Positions 24,722-33,464 of a stretch of DNA of 64,000 nt are shown one piece after another (within the stretch, counting starts at the first letter, position 1; every line of letters starts with the position of its first letter). A program made the position numbers and the translations under genes. The notes below the pieces were generated by a model that was given only the letters and a program-made list of their open reading frames with translations, had not been told where the DNA came from and did not search any database. The stretch is from Acinetobacter higginsii (GTDB lineage Bacteria > Pseudomonadota > Gammaproteobacteria > Pseudomonadales > Moraxellaceae). Location: assembly GCF_000369525.1 (NCBI RefSeq), contig NZ_KB850072.1:1362760-1426759 (forward strand), in the 5' to 3' direction.

Positions 24722-25254
24722 TGAATTTACAAGAGTCAGCAAACCAATATGCCCTAGTTTTACGCCAATTGTTGCCAACTGGTGTATATGACACTTCTGC
24801 TAAAACTACACTAGCAAAGGATATATACGCGCATGCATTGGCATTTGCGCAAGCTGATCTGGATGCAAAGCGCTTGCTAAATGTCATTACGGATATTCCA
24901 GTCGAGTTATTGCCCGAGTATGAGCGTGATTATGGTTTACCACTTAAATGCACAGTAAACGCAACGAAGACCGTGCAAGAGCGGATACAGACACTCAAGT
25001 GGGTAATGGATAAGAAGAACGTCTTAAATCGTTTGTATGTCAAAGAGCTTTTGGCGCAGTTTGGCATTACTTTGCTTGAACTGGTGAACTACAAGCCGAT
25101 GCAATGTACAGCACCTTGTACTTCTCCAGTCAATACAGACGTGCTTCGCTACAAAGTCAAACTCAAGCTGAAAGCGCCAGTTAATGCAGACATCAACTGC
25201 ATTATCGAAAACTATTTACCAGCGTACATCCGCTATGACATCGAGGTGATCTAA
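24721..25254 (+). CDS. DUF2313/YmfQ-like tail protein (Mu gp48-like)
   Basis: 177 aa. The gp48/DUF2313 pattern is an early LVLRQLLPTGVYD and a conserved LLPEYERDYGLPLKC near residues 60-75, with a C-terminal IRYDIEVI strand. It joins the baseplate to the fibres in Mu. GAGG stands 6 nt before ATG 24721; ATG 24718 is only 3 nt away. It overlaps the fibre gene by 1 nt. Confidence 0.8.
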   Translation: MNLQESANQYALVLRQLLPTGVYDTSAKTTLAKDIYAHALAFAQADLDAKRLLNVITDIPVELLPEYERDYGLPLKCTVNATKTVQERIQTLKWVMDKKNVLNRLYVKELLAQFGITLLELVNYKPMQCTAPCTSPVNTDVLRYKVKLKLKAPVNADINCIIENYLPAYIRYDIEVI

Positions 25255-26015
25255 TGAAACGAATTGATAGCATCAATGCACGTCCAAACGTCAATGGAGC
25301 TGGTAAGACAGGTTTTCATGACAACAATGATATCTCTGGACAAGATGCCACATACTTGACACCAGACTGGCTCAACCACATTCAGGAAGAGCTGTGTGCT
25401 TTACTTGAAAAGAATGGCCGTACATTAAATTCTGGTCAACGCGATCAGCTTTTTCAGTTGTTATCGACTGAAGATGATGTGGTGGCTTTGGCTGCTGCTA
25501 CGCAACAGAAAATTGATAACGAGGCAACTACGAGAGCCACAGCTGATAATCAACTATCTCAGCGCATCTCTACGCTCGAAACCTTTGCTGGTGCGATCAT
25601 TGATCGAATTTACCCTGTTGGTGTAATCATTGAGTTCGCTGTGAACTTTAATCCAAACAGCCACTTCAGCGGTACGACTTGGGTCAGACACGGTGAAGGT
25701 AAAGCTTCAGTTGGTTTATCAACGCAAGCGAACGATCCAGCTTGGACTAAGGTTATCGGTACAGTATTTGGAGAATATCAACATACATTATCAGTTAACG
25801 AGTTACCTGAACATAAAGCTGAAACAACAATGTTTAGAGCTGGTTATGTAGCATCTGAAGGTGACTGGACTTATGGAGGTGAAACAAGTGGGTTTGCAAA
25901 TGATAGCACGTCAGATTCTTACGGTACGATGAAATCTAAAACGATTGGTGGTGGAGTGGCTCATAATATTGTCCAGCCATCTATTGTTGATTTACGCTGG
26001 CGACGTACTGCATAG
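25254..26015 (+). CDS. Tail fibre / tail-collar domain protein
   Basis: 253 aa. The N-terminal part (residues 1-110) binds the particle: MKRIDSINARPNVNGAGKTG, then LTPDWLNHIQEELCALLEKN. The C-terminal part has the collar-domain signature IYPVGVIIEFAVNFNP and W-rich GTTWVRHGEGKASVG, and ends in the IGGG...VQPSIVDLRWRR pattern typical of short fibre tips. It is the last recognisable phage gene and occupies the usual fibre position. The phage thus has two different receptor-binding candidates, this one and the tailspike at 13251. Confidence 0.85.
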   Translation: MKRIDSINARPNVNGAGKTGFHDNNDISGQDATYLTPDWLNHIQEELCALLEKNGRTLNSGQRDQLFQLLSTEDDVVALAAATQQKIDNEATTRATADNQLSQRISTLETFAGAIIDRIYPVGVIIEFAVNFNPNSHFSGTTWVRHGEGKASVGLSTQANDPAWTKVIGTVFGEYQHTLSVNELPEHKAETTMFRAGYVASEGDWTYGGETSGFANDSTSDSYGTMKSKTIGGGVAHNIVQPSIVDLRWRRTA

Positions 26016-26094
26016 TGATGGGTTGAATTATGAAAAATGGTTTCAAATGGTGAAACTATTATTTATTCGATTTATCTCAATATTTTGGGTAAAT

Positions 26095-26259
26095 TATCTC
26101 GGCGCGCATCATTTTCTGCATAAAAAAGCAGGTCGTAGTGCTCAGGCATTGGCTGGACACAGCTCAGTAAAAATGACAGAACATTATGAAGCAGGACATG
26201 AAATTGTTTGGAATGATGTAGATGTGGGGATCGCTCTGCCATTTGCTGGAATGACATAA
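26095..26259 (+). pseudogene. C-terminal remnant of a tyrosine integrase
   Basis: The frame encodes LGAHHFLHKKAGRSAQALAG followed by HSSVKMTEHYEAGHE, the end of a tyrosine recombinase with box II His and the nucleophile Tyr (HYE). The Arg-containing catalytic parts are missing. The sequence before CTC 26098 does not fit an integrase, so the right end of the Mu-like prophage probably lies close to 26,090-26,098. It belongs to an older integrated element. Confidence 0.75.
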
Positions 26260-26270
26260 AATCTTTTAAC

Positions 26271-26321
26271 AAATGGGATTTATAAGTTATTGTTTTCTAT
26301 GATTTCTATAAGTCCCATTTT
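26271..26321. terminator. Inverted repeat after the integrase remnant
   Basis: AAATGGGATTTATAAG (26271-26286) is matched by CTATAAGTCCCATTT downstream (ends 26320-26321), followed by TTTT. It is probably the original integrase terminator. Confidence 0.55.
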
Positions 26322-26383
26322 TGCGTTAAAAAGAACTGTTTTTTATAGCTATAATTGATATAAATCAATGTTTTAATTTAATT

Positions 26384-26530
26384 TTACTTCATTACATTTT
26401 GATAGTTAGGATAGTAAAAATCCATTTTCCAACGAGTTTGCGGCGGCGGAAAACTGCCCAACATTAGTAGCTTTGCAGTCGCAGGTAAAAAAGGTTGTAA
26501 TGGATGTGTTTCTATTTCTATATCAGTCAT
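26384..26530 (-). pseudogene. Truncated uracil-DNA/deoxyinosine glycosylase, N-terminal fragment
   Basis: The 48-aa frame begins MTDIEIETHPLQPFLPATAK and contains LMLGSFPPPQTRWKMDFYYPNYQN, the hallmark start of the small uracil-DNA glycosylase family. It then breaks off into NVMK and a stop, where an intact protein would run about 110 residues more. The break at about 26,400 faces the integrase remnant, as expected where an integrative element entered the gene. The missing part should lie left of the window. Confidence 0.7.
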
Positions 26531-26579
26531 TTATACAAAGAGCCAAATTTTAAATTGAGTGAAGAAACTTTTGAACTTA

Positions 26580-27029
26580 TTATAGTAAATTACATTGTTT
26601 ATGAATAATCAACTGCTTAGCCACACTTTCTCTTTTATCATAATTATTTTCGCTCAAGTCATTCACTAATTGATTGGTTTTATTTTCTATCTCATTTTGT
26701 TGTTTACCAAGCAAAAAACCAGCATATACATCATTGTTGATCTTATAGTGTGTATTCAAATCCATTAAAAATCGATCAACTTTTTCATCTTTTTTTAATT
26801 CTTTAATTGTAAATTTAGAAATTTCAAATCCGTGAGCCATAGCTATTACACCTAACCTTTTTGCATTATCATCGTTTTTTGCAATATTATTTAATTCTGA
26901 ACAACTAAAAGCTAATTTTATTAATTCTGATTTCATAAAAAACTCATCTTTAGTAAATTCTTCTTTACCATAACTCGACTGAGCCATGAATAGAACTAAT
27001 ATCATTAAAATTTTAAATTTTGCATTCAT
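26580..27029 (-). CDS. Secreted hypothetical protein
   Basis: 149 aa with a signal peptide (MNAKFKILMILVLFMAQSSYG, cleavage probably before KEEF). The mature part is helical and Lys/Asn/Glu-rich with two cysteines (FSCSEL and HKQCNLL) that could pair in the periplasm. I recognise no family. It is AT-rich and stands alone in a junction region full of gene fragments, so recent acquisition is plausible. Confidence 0.6.
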   Translation of the reverse strand: MNAKFKILMILVLFMAQSSYGKEEFTKDEFFMKSELIKLAFSCSELNNIAKNDDNAKRLGVIAMAHGFEISKFTIKELKKDEKVDRFLMDLNTHYKINNDVYAGFLLGKQQNEIENKTNQLVNDLSENNYDKRESVAKQLIIHKQCNLL

Positions 27030-27552
27030 CTAATTTATCCTAAAAACACGATCATTTTTAAGGAAATGTAACATTTTTAAAGTTTAGATGATATGGATTA
27101 AGTGTTTATACCTAGATAATATTTCCACAAATATCTTTTACTCTTGTTGGATAGATATTCTGTAATTTAGAGCGGCCAGTGACCAGTTCCGTATAAAATT
27201 AATTACTTATAATATTTAAAATGGATGGAATATTTTTTACTTCTAGGCCAACTAAAAATTTTTCTTCTGTTTTTTTTGAAATATACACCGATACAACCTA
27301 AGTCACATCCATTGAATTCCACAGCAACTTATTGAATCTATTGATTAATGAAAACCTATCTAGGCTCTATTGTTCAAATCAACATTACTAATCTAACCTT
27401 TATTTATCAAGTATTTTAAAATTAGGTGAATTAACCTTAAAAAATCTTTCTTTACTAACGAACTTGCCTCATAGTCTTTATTTATACCAAATAAAACAGC
27501 AATCTTTAAAACTGGCATTTTATTAAATTAGAGGCTTACCACATCTACTTTC
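27030..27552. other. Non-coding AT-rich stretch
   Basis: No reading frame, RNA gene or clear repeat is visible here. Together with the gene fragments on both sides it looks like decayed DNA. Confidence 0.5.
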
Positions 27553-27626
27553 TTAAGCATTAAATTTTGATTGAGTCATTTCACCTAAATAGCAAATAAG
27601 TAGCAATGATATTTCTGTTCAGACAT
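27553..27626 (-). pseudogene. Deleted copy of the 86-aa gene at 28627
   Basis: It keeps the first codons (MSEQKYHCYL) and the last ones (GEMTQSKFNA) of the gene at 28627-28887 but has lost about 190 nt in between and is out of frame. The similarity extends about 85 nt beyond its start into the upstream region, so a whole segment was duplicated. Confidence 0.75.
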
Positions 27627-27756
27627 TTGTTATTATCAAGTCTAATTATTAAGTTAATTTTATATCATAAAAAGTAAAGAGGTTTACTCAAAACCCATCA
27701 CTTTTTTCATAAAACATTAAAAAAATTAAAGAATAAGTTATTAATATTTAATAAAT

Positions 27757-28548
27757 TTATTGGTTCTTCTCACCCAGTATCGAAAACATCAATGGTAATT
27801 TTTTACCAAAATGCTCAACCCTATATTTTTCATTCTCTTTCGTCATATTGGCAAAACAGTTATAGAATGAGTAATCATATTCTTTGAATTCCAGAACATT
27901 TACTCCATGATTGATTAAACTTGTAAATATTTCACTCAGGCTATGATTCCAAGTGATGGCTTGATAGTTTATTTCTGCTGATTTATCCGCATAAGAGCCT
28001 GTAGATGTTTCACTTATAGGGTCATTTTTGAAGTAGCTATATGTTATATTTTTAATTTCATCATCAAACATCCATATGACTGGATGAAATTCAACAATTA
28101 AAAATTTACCTCCAATTTTTAAGAAATTGGATATCACCTTGGCCCATAAATCTAAATTTTCTAACCATCCTATAACGCCATAACTTGTAAATACGTAATC
28201 GTATTTTTTGTCTAAAATACTGGGTAGTTCATAAATATTGGAGCAAATAAACTCTACATTTAAACCCAATTCATCGTTAAACTCTTTTGCTTTTTTAATG
28301 GCTTCTTCTGAAAAATCTATAGCTGTAACATTAGCTCCAAGTTGAGCCAAAGACATAGAATCTTGTCCGAAATGACATTGTAGGTGTAGTATGGATTTTC
28401 CTGAAATATCTCCTAAAATACCCAGTTCTATTGGGTTTAGCGTGTTTCTTCCTCTTAGAAAGGAAATATTGTCATAAAACTCGCTCTTGATATGCGCATT
28501 TGTTTTTAAATTCCAAGCATGCTTATTGATACTGATATAGTCACTCAT
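27757..28548 (-). CDS. Class I SAM-dependent methyltransferase
   Basis: 263 aa. The SAM-binding Rossmann motif I is ILHLQCHFGQDSMSLAQLGA (about residues 52-71), followed by the acidic end of strand 2 in VTAIDFSEEAIKKA and motif post-I in EFICSNIYELP. Motif II-like YDYVFTSYGVIGWL follows. The substrate cannot be told from the sequence; it is probably a small molecule. It is flanked on both sides by copies of one small-gene segment, and its base composition is AT-rich, so it may be a mobile cargo gene. Confidence 0.85.
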   Translation of the reverse strand: MSDYISINKHAWNLKTNAHIKSEFYDNISFLRGRNTLNPIELGILGDISGKSILHLQCHFGQDSMSLAQLGANVTAIDFSEEAIKKAKEFNDELGLNVEFICSNIYELPSILDKKYDYVFTSYGVIGWLENLDLWAKVISNFLKIGGKFLIVEFHPVIWMFDDEIKNITYSYFKNDPISETSTGSYADKSAEINYQAITWNHSLSEIFTSLINHGVNVLEFKEYDYSFYNCFANMTKENEKYRVEHFGKKLPLMFSILGEKNQ

Positions 28549-28626
28549 CTTTTACCCTTTTAAGAACTTAAAAATTTGTTTTAATTATAAAAAGAAAGCC
28601 CTTAAGGGCCTTCTTTTACATCTAAC

Positions 28627-28887
28627 CTAAGCATTAAATTGTGATTGAGTCATTTCACCTAAATAGCAAATTGAGATCGCAAATAAATTCTCTGGCTGAG
28701 TCGTGGGATCATTCTTTTGGATCCACTCGGCGCCAATGATATTCAATTCATTAAGCTTTGACTTTGAAACAGGAGGTAAATATGTTTCTAAAGGCAACTG
28801 AATACTGAAATTTCTTGTATTGCCATTATTACTCTTATCATTAAATGTATAAGCAATTAAGTACCAATGATATTTCTGTTCAGACAT
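28627..28887 (-). CDS. Small hypothetical protein, 86 aa
   Basis: MSEQKYHWYLIAYTFNDKSN at the start, a Pro-rich ETYLPPVSKSK middle and a C-terminal ICYLGEMTQSQFNA. There is no signal peptide or membrane segment. It is conserved enough in style to be a real gene, and a decayed duplicate lies on the other side of the methyltransferase. The function is unknown. Confidence 0.6.
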   Translation of the reverse strand: MSEQKYHWYLIAYTFNDKSNNGNTRNFSIQLPLETYLPPVSKSKLNELNIIGAEWIQKNDPTTQPENLFAISICYLGEMTQSQFNA

Positions 28888-28994
28888 TTGTTATTCTCAA
28901 GTTTAATTATTGAGCTATTTTTATAACATAAAAAGTAAAGATGCTTACTCAAAATCCATCATTTTTTTCATATAAATAAAGGACTCACAACAAA

Positions 28995-29031
28995 TTGAGA
29001 TGATCTTTGATACATCAAAAGATCATCTCAA
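28995..29031. terminator. 14-bp inverted repeat after the flavin monooxygenase gene
   Basis: TTGAGATGATCTTT (28995-29008) and AAAGATCATCTCAA (29018-29031) are perfect arms just past the monooxygenase stop codon. The U-tract on the minus strand is short (TTTG), but position supports a terminator. Confidence 0.6.
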
Positions 29032-29042
29032 ACCCCATCAGT

Positions 29043-30134
29043 CTAAGCTTTCAGTAAGCCTCTGTCCTTTAAAATCGGTAAAACATGATCCCTAAAATAT
29101 GGAAATTCTTGGGTGTAGTTGAGAAAAGATAAGGTACTGCCTGAAAAACCTGTTTCATCTAACAGTATCAGCCCTTCTGCTACTTGTTCAGGCGTCCCGA
29201 CCAACGGAAAACCACCATGACCTACGGCAATACGTTGGCGTAATTGTTCACGTAAATCAGCTGGGAAAGATTTGCAAAACGAAAATAAAGTATCCATCAA
29301 TTGCTCTATAGCACCGTGATCTGCATTATTTAATTGTCGATCCCACTCAGCTTTGGCTTCTTCTTCAGTAGCACGGCAAATCACATGGGCAAAGGTCAGG
29401 ACTTTAATTTTCCGACCTAAGGTTTCGGCTTCATCTTTAAGTTCTTTAATCTCTGTCATTGAACGTGTTAGATCGGCAGCAGGCGTAAATAAAAAATCTG
29501 AATTTTTAATGGCGAACTCACGTCCTTCTTTTGAACCAGCGGCATTAAAAATGGGTGGAAAAACTTGAGGAGCTGGTTTTCCATAAGTGCCTTGTGTTTG
29601 AAAAAATTTACCGTCCCAGTTGAATGGCTCAGTGCTTTGCCAAGTTTTTTTAATTAATTCATACCATTCTTGTGCATAGCCATATCGAGTTTCATGATCA
29701 TCAGGCAAATGTAGCCCCAACGCATCGTATTCATGTTTATTCCATCCTGCAACAATATTTAGACCAACACGATTGTCACTGACTTGAGCCATAGTAGCAA
29801 TTTGTTTTGCGACCACAATTGGATGATTCAATACTGTATGCAATGTCGCAAAAATCTGAATTTTTTTAGTTTTTGCCAATAATGCCGATGTCCATGTCAC
29901 GGTCTCTAATACTGTTCCATGAAAATCCTTTTTGCCACCATGACCAATAAAACGTGCCGCGGATAACATGAAATCAATTCCTGCATCATCGGCCATTTGT
30001 GCCAATTCCAAGTTTTGGCTCCAACTCGCATCCCAACCATCATCTAGAGTCGAAGGTGTTAAACCTCCAGAACAATTAGAGGCAAAAATGCCTAATTTAA
30101 AGTGATCAGATAAGTTGAAGTTGTGTTGATGCAT
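29043..30134 (-). CDS. LLM-class flavin-dependent monooxygenase
   Basis: 363 aa, bacterial luciferase-like fold. Telling segments are NCSGGLTPSTLDDGWDASWS near the start, LAQMADDAGIDFMLSAARFI, the strand DNRVGLNIVAGWNKHEYDALG (about residues 125-145) and NAAGSKEGREFA. Length and pattern match the group that includes RutA (pyrimidine ring opening) and SfnG (dimethylsulfone oxidation); it uses FMNH2 supplied by a reductase. No reductase or sulfur-transport gene is adjacent, so the substrate is open. It is divergent from the DUF2867 gene. Confidence 0.85.
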   Translation of the reverse strand: MHQHNFNLSDHFKLGIFASNCSGGLTPSTLDDGWDASWSQNLELAQMADDAGIDFMLSAARFIGHGGKKDFHGTVLETVTWTSALLAKTKKIQIFATLHTVLNHPIVVAKQIATMAQVSDNRVGLNIVAGWNKHEYDALGLHLPDDHETRYGYAQEWYELIKKTWQSTEPFNWDGKFFQTQGTYGKPAPQVFPPIFNAAGSKEGREFAIKNSDFLFTPAADLTRSMTEIKELKDEAETLGRKIKVLTFAHVICRATEEEAKAEWDRQLNNADHGAIEQLMDTLFSFCKSFPADLREQLRQRIAVGHGGFPLVGTPEQVAEGLILLDETGFSGSTLSFLNYTQEFPYFRDHVLPILKDRGLLKA

Positions 30135-30374
30135 GATTTTTCCTTTTTAATATAAATCGTTAAAATGTGGAATTGAAAAGCCTACTTCACGAAAAAAGCC
30201 TGTCTTTATCGTAGTAAGCACTTAGTTTCTATCTTATAAAATCAATCTTACTGTACTTAAATTTCTATAAATTATGTGAAATGTAATTTAGCTTAGCAAA
30301 ATAAATATCAATTAGAAAAGCCATTTTATACTAGAATATCAAGCCAAATTTAAAATAATCGTCAGATAATGTAA

Positions 30375-30404
30375 TTGACAAACATTCAGTAATTCACCTA
30401 TAAA
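30375..30404 (+). promoter_or_regulatory. Sigma70-like promoter of the DUF2867 gene
   Basis: TTGACA (30375-30380), 18 nt spacer, TATAAA (30399-30404), ending 43 nt before the ATG. The rest of the 313-bp divergent region 30135-30447 shows no other clear site. Confidence 0.6.
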
Positions 30405-30447
30405 TTAATATAAATTTCATATATCTATAAGTCTAGGAATAAGTGCA

Positions 30448-30942
30448 ATGGAACATCAGAATGATCTTCATCCTTTGGTTGCTCCATTAGCATCGCTTAA
30501 CTACCTGCATGAAGCACATCAATACATCGACAAGAATCTGACAGTGATACAAGTTTATAACTTAATGACAGGTCATCCACCTTTTTGGCTACGTATCGCC
30601 TTTAGGATTAGAGATTTTTTAAGTTTAAAGTTTGGAGGCGTTCAACCGATCAAAGGCTTTAATTCAGTTAAACCCGAAAATGTTCAGATCAATGAAAAGT
30701 TGGATTTTTTTGATGTGGTGAAAATTACGGACAAGGAATTATATTTACAATCTACAGATAAACATCTCAGCGTATTGGTCGCATTACAGCTTCAGGAACA
30801 TAATGAACAAGAGAATGAGTTGACCGTCACAACCAGTGTGATTACTTACAATCTTTTTGGAAAGATTTATATGCTTCCGGTCTCCTTAGTACATGATCTA
30901 ATCGTCAAAAATTCATTAAAAAATTTAAATCAATCGTGTTAA
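30448..30942 (+). CDS. DUF2867 family protein
   Basis: 164 aa. The DUF2867 pattern is seen in MTGHPPFWLRIAFRIRDFLS (about residues 44-63), then FGGVQPIKGF and DFFDVVKITDKELYLQSTDK, and in the beta-rich half LTVTTSVITYNLFGKIYMLP. This domain of unknown function adopts a SRPBCC-like style and appears alone or with reductases. It is convergent with the TonB receptor; a shared hairpin separates the two. Confidence 0.75.
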   Translation: MEHQNDLHPLVAPLASLNYLHEAHQYIDKNLTVIQVYNLMTGHPPFWLRIAFRIRDFLSLKFGGVQPIKGFNSVKPENVQINEKLDFFDVVKITDKELYLQSTDKHLSVLVALQLQEHNEQENELTVTTSVITYNLFGKIYMLPVSLVHDLIVKNSLKNLNQSC

Positions 30943-30949
30943 GTGGCGA

Positions 30950-30985
30950 CCACTGAAAGCGCTTCTAGCGATTTTCTTTCAGTGG
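30950..30985. terminator. Bidirectional hairpin between convergent genes
   Basis: CCACTGAAAG (30950-30959) and CTTTCAGTGG (30976-30985), a perfect 10-bp stem between the DUF2867 and TonB receptor stops. U-tracts are weak. Confidence 0.6.
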
Positions 30986-31000
30986 CCAGATTTTATCACC

Positions 31001-33331
31001 TTATATCTTCATACTTACACCAAGCTGAAAACCTCGCCCTGGTAATGGTGCAATGTATTTCAAAGGCGAATTATGCGGTCTCGCCTCCTCATTCAGTAAA
31101 TTTGAACCGTTCAGGAACACGTCAATATCAGAGTTCTTAAATTTTAGATGCTTGCTAATCTGCATATCGACCATATTGAAGGCTGGCAATGGCTCTTCCT
31201 CCGAAACATTCTTGCCTAGGTATTTCGGTTTATCATAATAAATACTTGAGAGACGTGCCGCCCAATCCCCTTTACTCCACTCTACGCTTGCACCGTAGCG
31301 ACTGGTTGGCATGTTTGGTAAATAATTGCCATCATTAAACAAGCTCGTTCGATTCGGATTTAAATTTTTATTTTTCACAAAATCAGCAAACACGCCTAGG
31401 GTAAAAAGCCCCAAATGCTGTGTATTAATTTTTTGTTTTAGATCAACTTCAAAACCTGTGATTTCAGTATCTGTTTGAGTCCAGTATTTGAGTGGTAAGC
31501 GGTTCGCCGTTTGCATGCCAGAATGAGTGAGATAGAGATAGTTTTCAAATTTCATCTTATACACGGTAGCCTCAAGATTAAAATCTTGATAATTGAATAA
31601 AGCGGTCAGCTCTGTATTTTTAGATTTTTCAGGCGCTAACTTTTGATTTCCTTGCTCATTAACCATGATCGAATAGTGATTACCACTGGCATAAAGTTCA
31701 TTCAGCTCAGGCGCACGCTCTGATACTGAATATCTAAGCTTCATGCCTAGATAGTCATTCATTCTGAGATATGAACCAAAACTATAGCTTTCTAAATCGA
31801 AATTAGTATCTTGCAACTTAGAATTCGGCGAGTTGCGAGAGACTTTAAAATCACTGTCTTTGATCGAGTGATCAATACGTTCTTGGCGATAACCTGCATC
31901 GAAAGAAAGCCAATCTAGATCAATTTTCTCTTGAACAAAAATGGCGTGTGTCTTGGTATTTACATTGGGTAAATAGCGTAGTTTCCCCTGTCCTTCAACA
32001 GTTCGATTACTCTGACTCAGCCCAAGTAGACCATTTAAATACGGCAAAGGTTGATGTCTGAATAGTATTTCAGCTTGTTTGGTATCAAAGCGGTAATCAT
32101 TTGCTAACTGTGTCCCGAGATATTCACCTGAACGATTGATCACTTGATTCGCTTTGAAGTCGATTCCCTTCAAAAATGGTGTATCAAAATTATATTGACT
32201 ATCCAATGTATATTTTCGTTGATCCGTCTTTATTCCTACAGGTAGACCATCATCATAAGAAGATTGAAACGACTTATTTTCTAAAGAAAAGCCTGGTACA
32301 CCGTATGCATTTTTCTGGGAATCTGCACTCAAGCCAATATAGCCATTTTGCAGAAAGTAAGTACTTCCGATCGCATAATGCTGATTTTCCAAATAGCTAT
32401 TGCCTAGCTTTCGATTGTAATTTGGTGTCACATCGTTATTAATTCTGTTTTCTTTAAACTTGGGTGTATCAGCAATATATTCAGGATTTGCTGGGTTGAT
32501 ATATGTCTTACCACTCCAAACAGATGACGGCTTATCGGTATAGAATGAAAATTTCCCATCTGCCCAATCTGGATTTTCAGTCATAAATTGGTCAATATAT
32601 TTTTGCGATGCGGTGTTATAGATCTGCTGTATGCGCGTATCTTTTTGACAAGCATCTGCCAACGCTGAATTCACACCACCTGTTGCAGGAAATACTGCGC
32701 TATTACATTGCTCAGCCTTGCTGTCACCTGGAATTTTATAAGAAGAAATGTCTTGTTTAGAAAATAAAAAATTGGTTGAAAAGTTGCTTTGATTATTTAA
32801 ATTCAGCTTAAAACCATGTGCATCTGTATTATTCCAACCTTTTCGCACAGCCAACTCTAAATTATGATCTTTCTTGGGAATTTCTTTGCTAATCAGACCA
32901 TTCTCTACATTTACACTACCACCGATGGCATTTCCGCCGTATCGCACACTATCCGATGACTTATTTACCTGAATAGATTGATTAAATAAAGGATCAAATG
33001 GAATGGCAATATTACCACTGATAGCATTCATGCCATAAATCGATAGTCCATCCTCAAGAATTTGTACACGATTGCCACTTAAGCTGCGGATAACTGGTGC
33101 TCCTGCATTGGGACCAAAAGCACTACTCTGTACACCTGACACCTGCTTGAGTGCATCCCCTAAAGTTTGATTTTGTGTATTTCGATTCTCTACAACAATA
33201 TTGTTCCCGATTGAAAGATCTGTTTCTGCTTTTAAACTGATTTTTGGCAAAATGACAGAACTGTCCTGCTCATCTGCAGATGCTTGCTGATGAATGAATA
33301 GAATGGCTATTGCCAAGGCTTTATAACGCAC
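31001..33331 (-). CDS. TonB-dependent outer-membrane receptor, possibly a zinc receptor
   Basis: 776 aa. A signal peptide (YKALAIAILFIHQQASA) leads into a plug domain: QTLGDALKQVSGVQSSAFG, then GAPVIRSLSGNRVQILEDGL and YGGNAIGGSVNV (about residues 65-160). The barrel follows and ends in GRGFQLGVSMKI. The plug resembles ZnuD-type receptors in the RSLSGNRVQILEDGL and IAIPFDPL segments. GTG 33331 has AAGGAG at 6 nt and is the likely start, although the frame is open farther upstream. A perfect 24-bp palindrome stands just upstream. Zinc import under Zur is the favoured reading; other metals are possible. Confidence 0.85.
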   Translation of the reverse strand: MRYKALAIAILFIHQQASADEQDSSVILPKISLKAETDLSIGNNIVVENRNTQNQTLGDALKQVSGVQSSAFGPNAGAPVIRSLSGNRVQILEDGLSIYGMNAISGNIAIPFDPLFNQSIQVNKSSDSVRYGGNAIGGSVNVENGLISKEIPKKDHNLELAVRKGWNNTDAHGFKLNLNNQSNFSTNFLFSKQDISSYKIPGDSKAEQCNSAVFPATGGVNSALADACQKDTRIQQIYNTASQKYIDQFMTENPDWADGKFSFYTDKPSSVWSGKTYINPANPEYIADTPKFKENRINNDVTPNYNRKLGNSYLENQHYAIGSTYFLQNGYIGLSADSQKNAYGVPGFSLENKSFQSSYDDGLPVGIKTDQRKYTLDSQYNFDTPFLKGIDFKANQVINRSGEYLGTQLANDYRFDTKQAEILFRHQPLPYLNGLLGLSQSNRTVEGQGKLRYLPNVNTKTHAIFVQEKIDLDWLSFDAGYRQERIDHSIKDSDFKVSRNSPNSKLQDTNFDLESYSFGSYLRMNDYLGMKLRYSVSERAPELNELYASGNHYSIMVNEQGNQKLAPEKSKNTELTALFNYQDFNLEATVYKMKFENYLYLTHSGMQTANRLPLKYWTQTDTEITGFEVDLKQKINTQHLGLFTLGVFADFVKNKNLNPNRTSLFNDGNYLPNMPTSRYGASVEWSKGDWAARLSSIYYDKPKYLGKNVSEEEPLPAFNMVDMQISKHLKFKNSDIDVFLNGSNLLNEEARPHNSPLKYIAPLPGRGFQLGVSMKI

Positions 33332-33350
33332 ATTGAACTCCTTATTTTTA

Positions 33351-33374
33351 ATTGTTATGTTATAACATAACAAT
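33351..33374. promoter_or_regulatory. Perfect 24-bp palindromic operator, Zur-like
   Basis: ATTGTTATGTTA followed by its exact reverse complement, 19 nt before the receptor start. The core GTTAT...ATAAC matches the style of gammaproteobacterial Zur boxes rather than the GATAATGAT repeats of Fur boxes. Confidence 0.65.
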
Positions 33375-33464
33375 TGGGTATTCAAACAAAACCTAAGCTT
33401 CATTTTTTATTCTTAATGTGCGTGAAAAAGACATCGCTCAAATCCTTTTGAGCAATTAAGTATT

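Noticed and set aside
25945-26094. N-terminal part of the open frame that runs into the integrase remnant
   Set aside because: It overlaps the tail-fibre gene in another frame and resembles no integrase; only the part from about 26095 is integrase-like.
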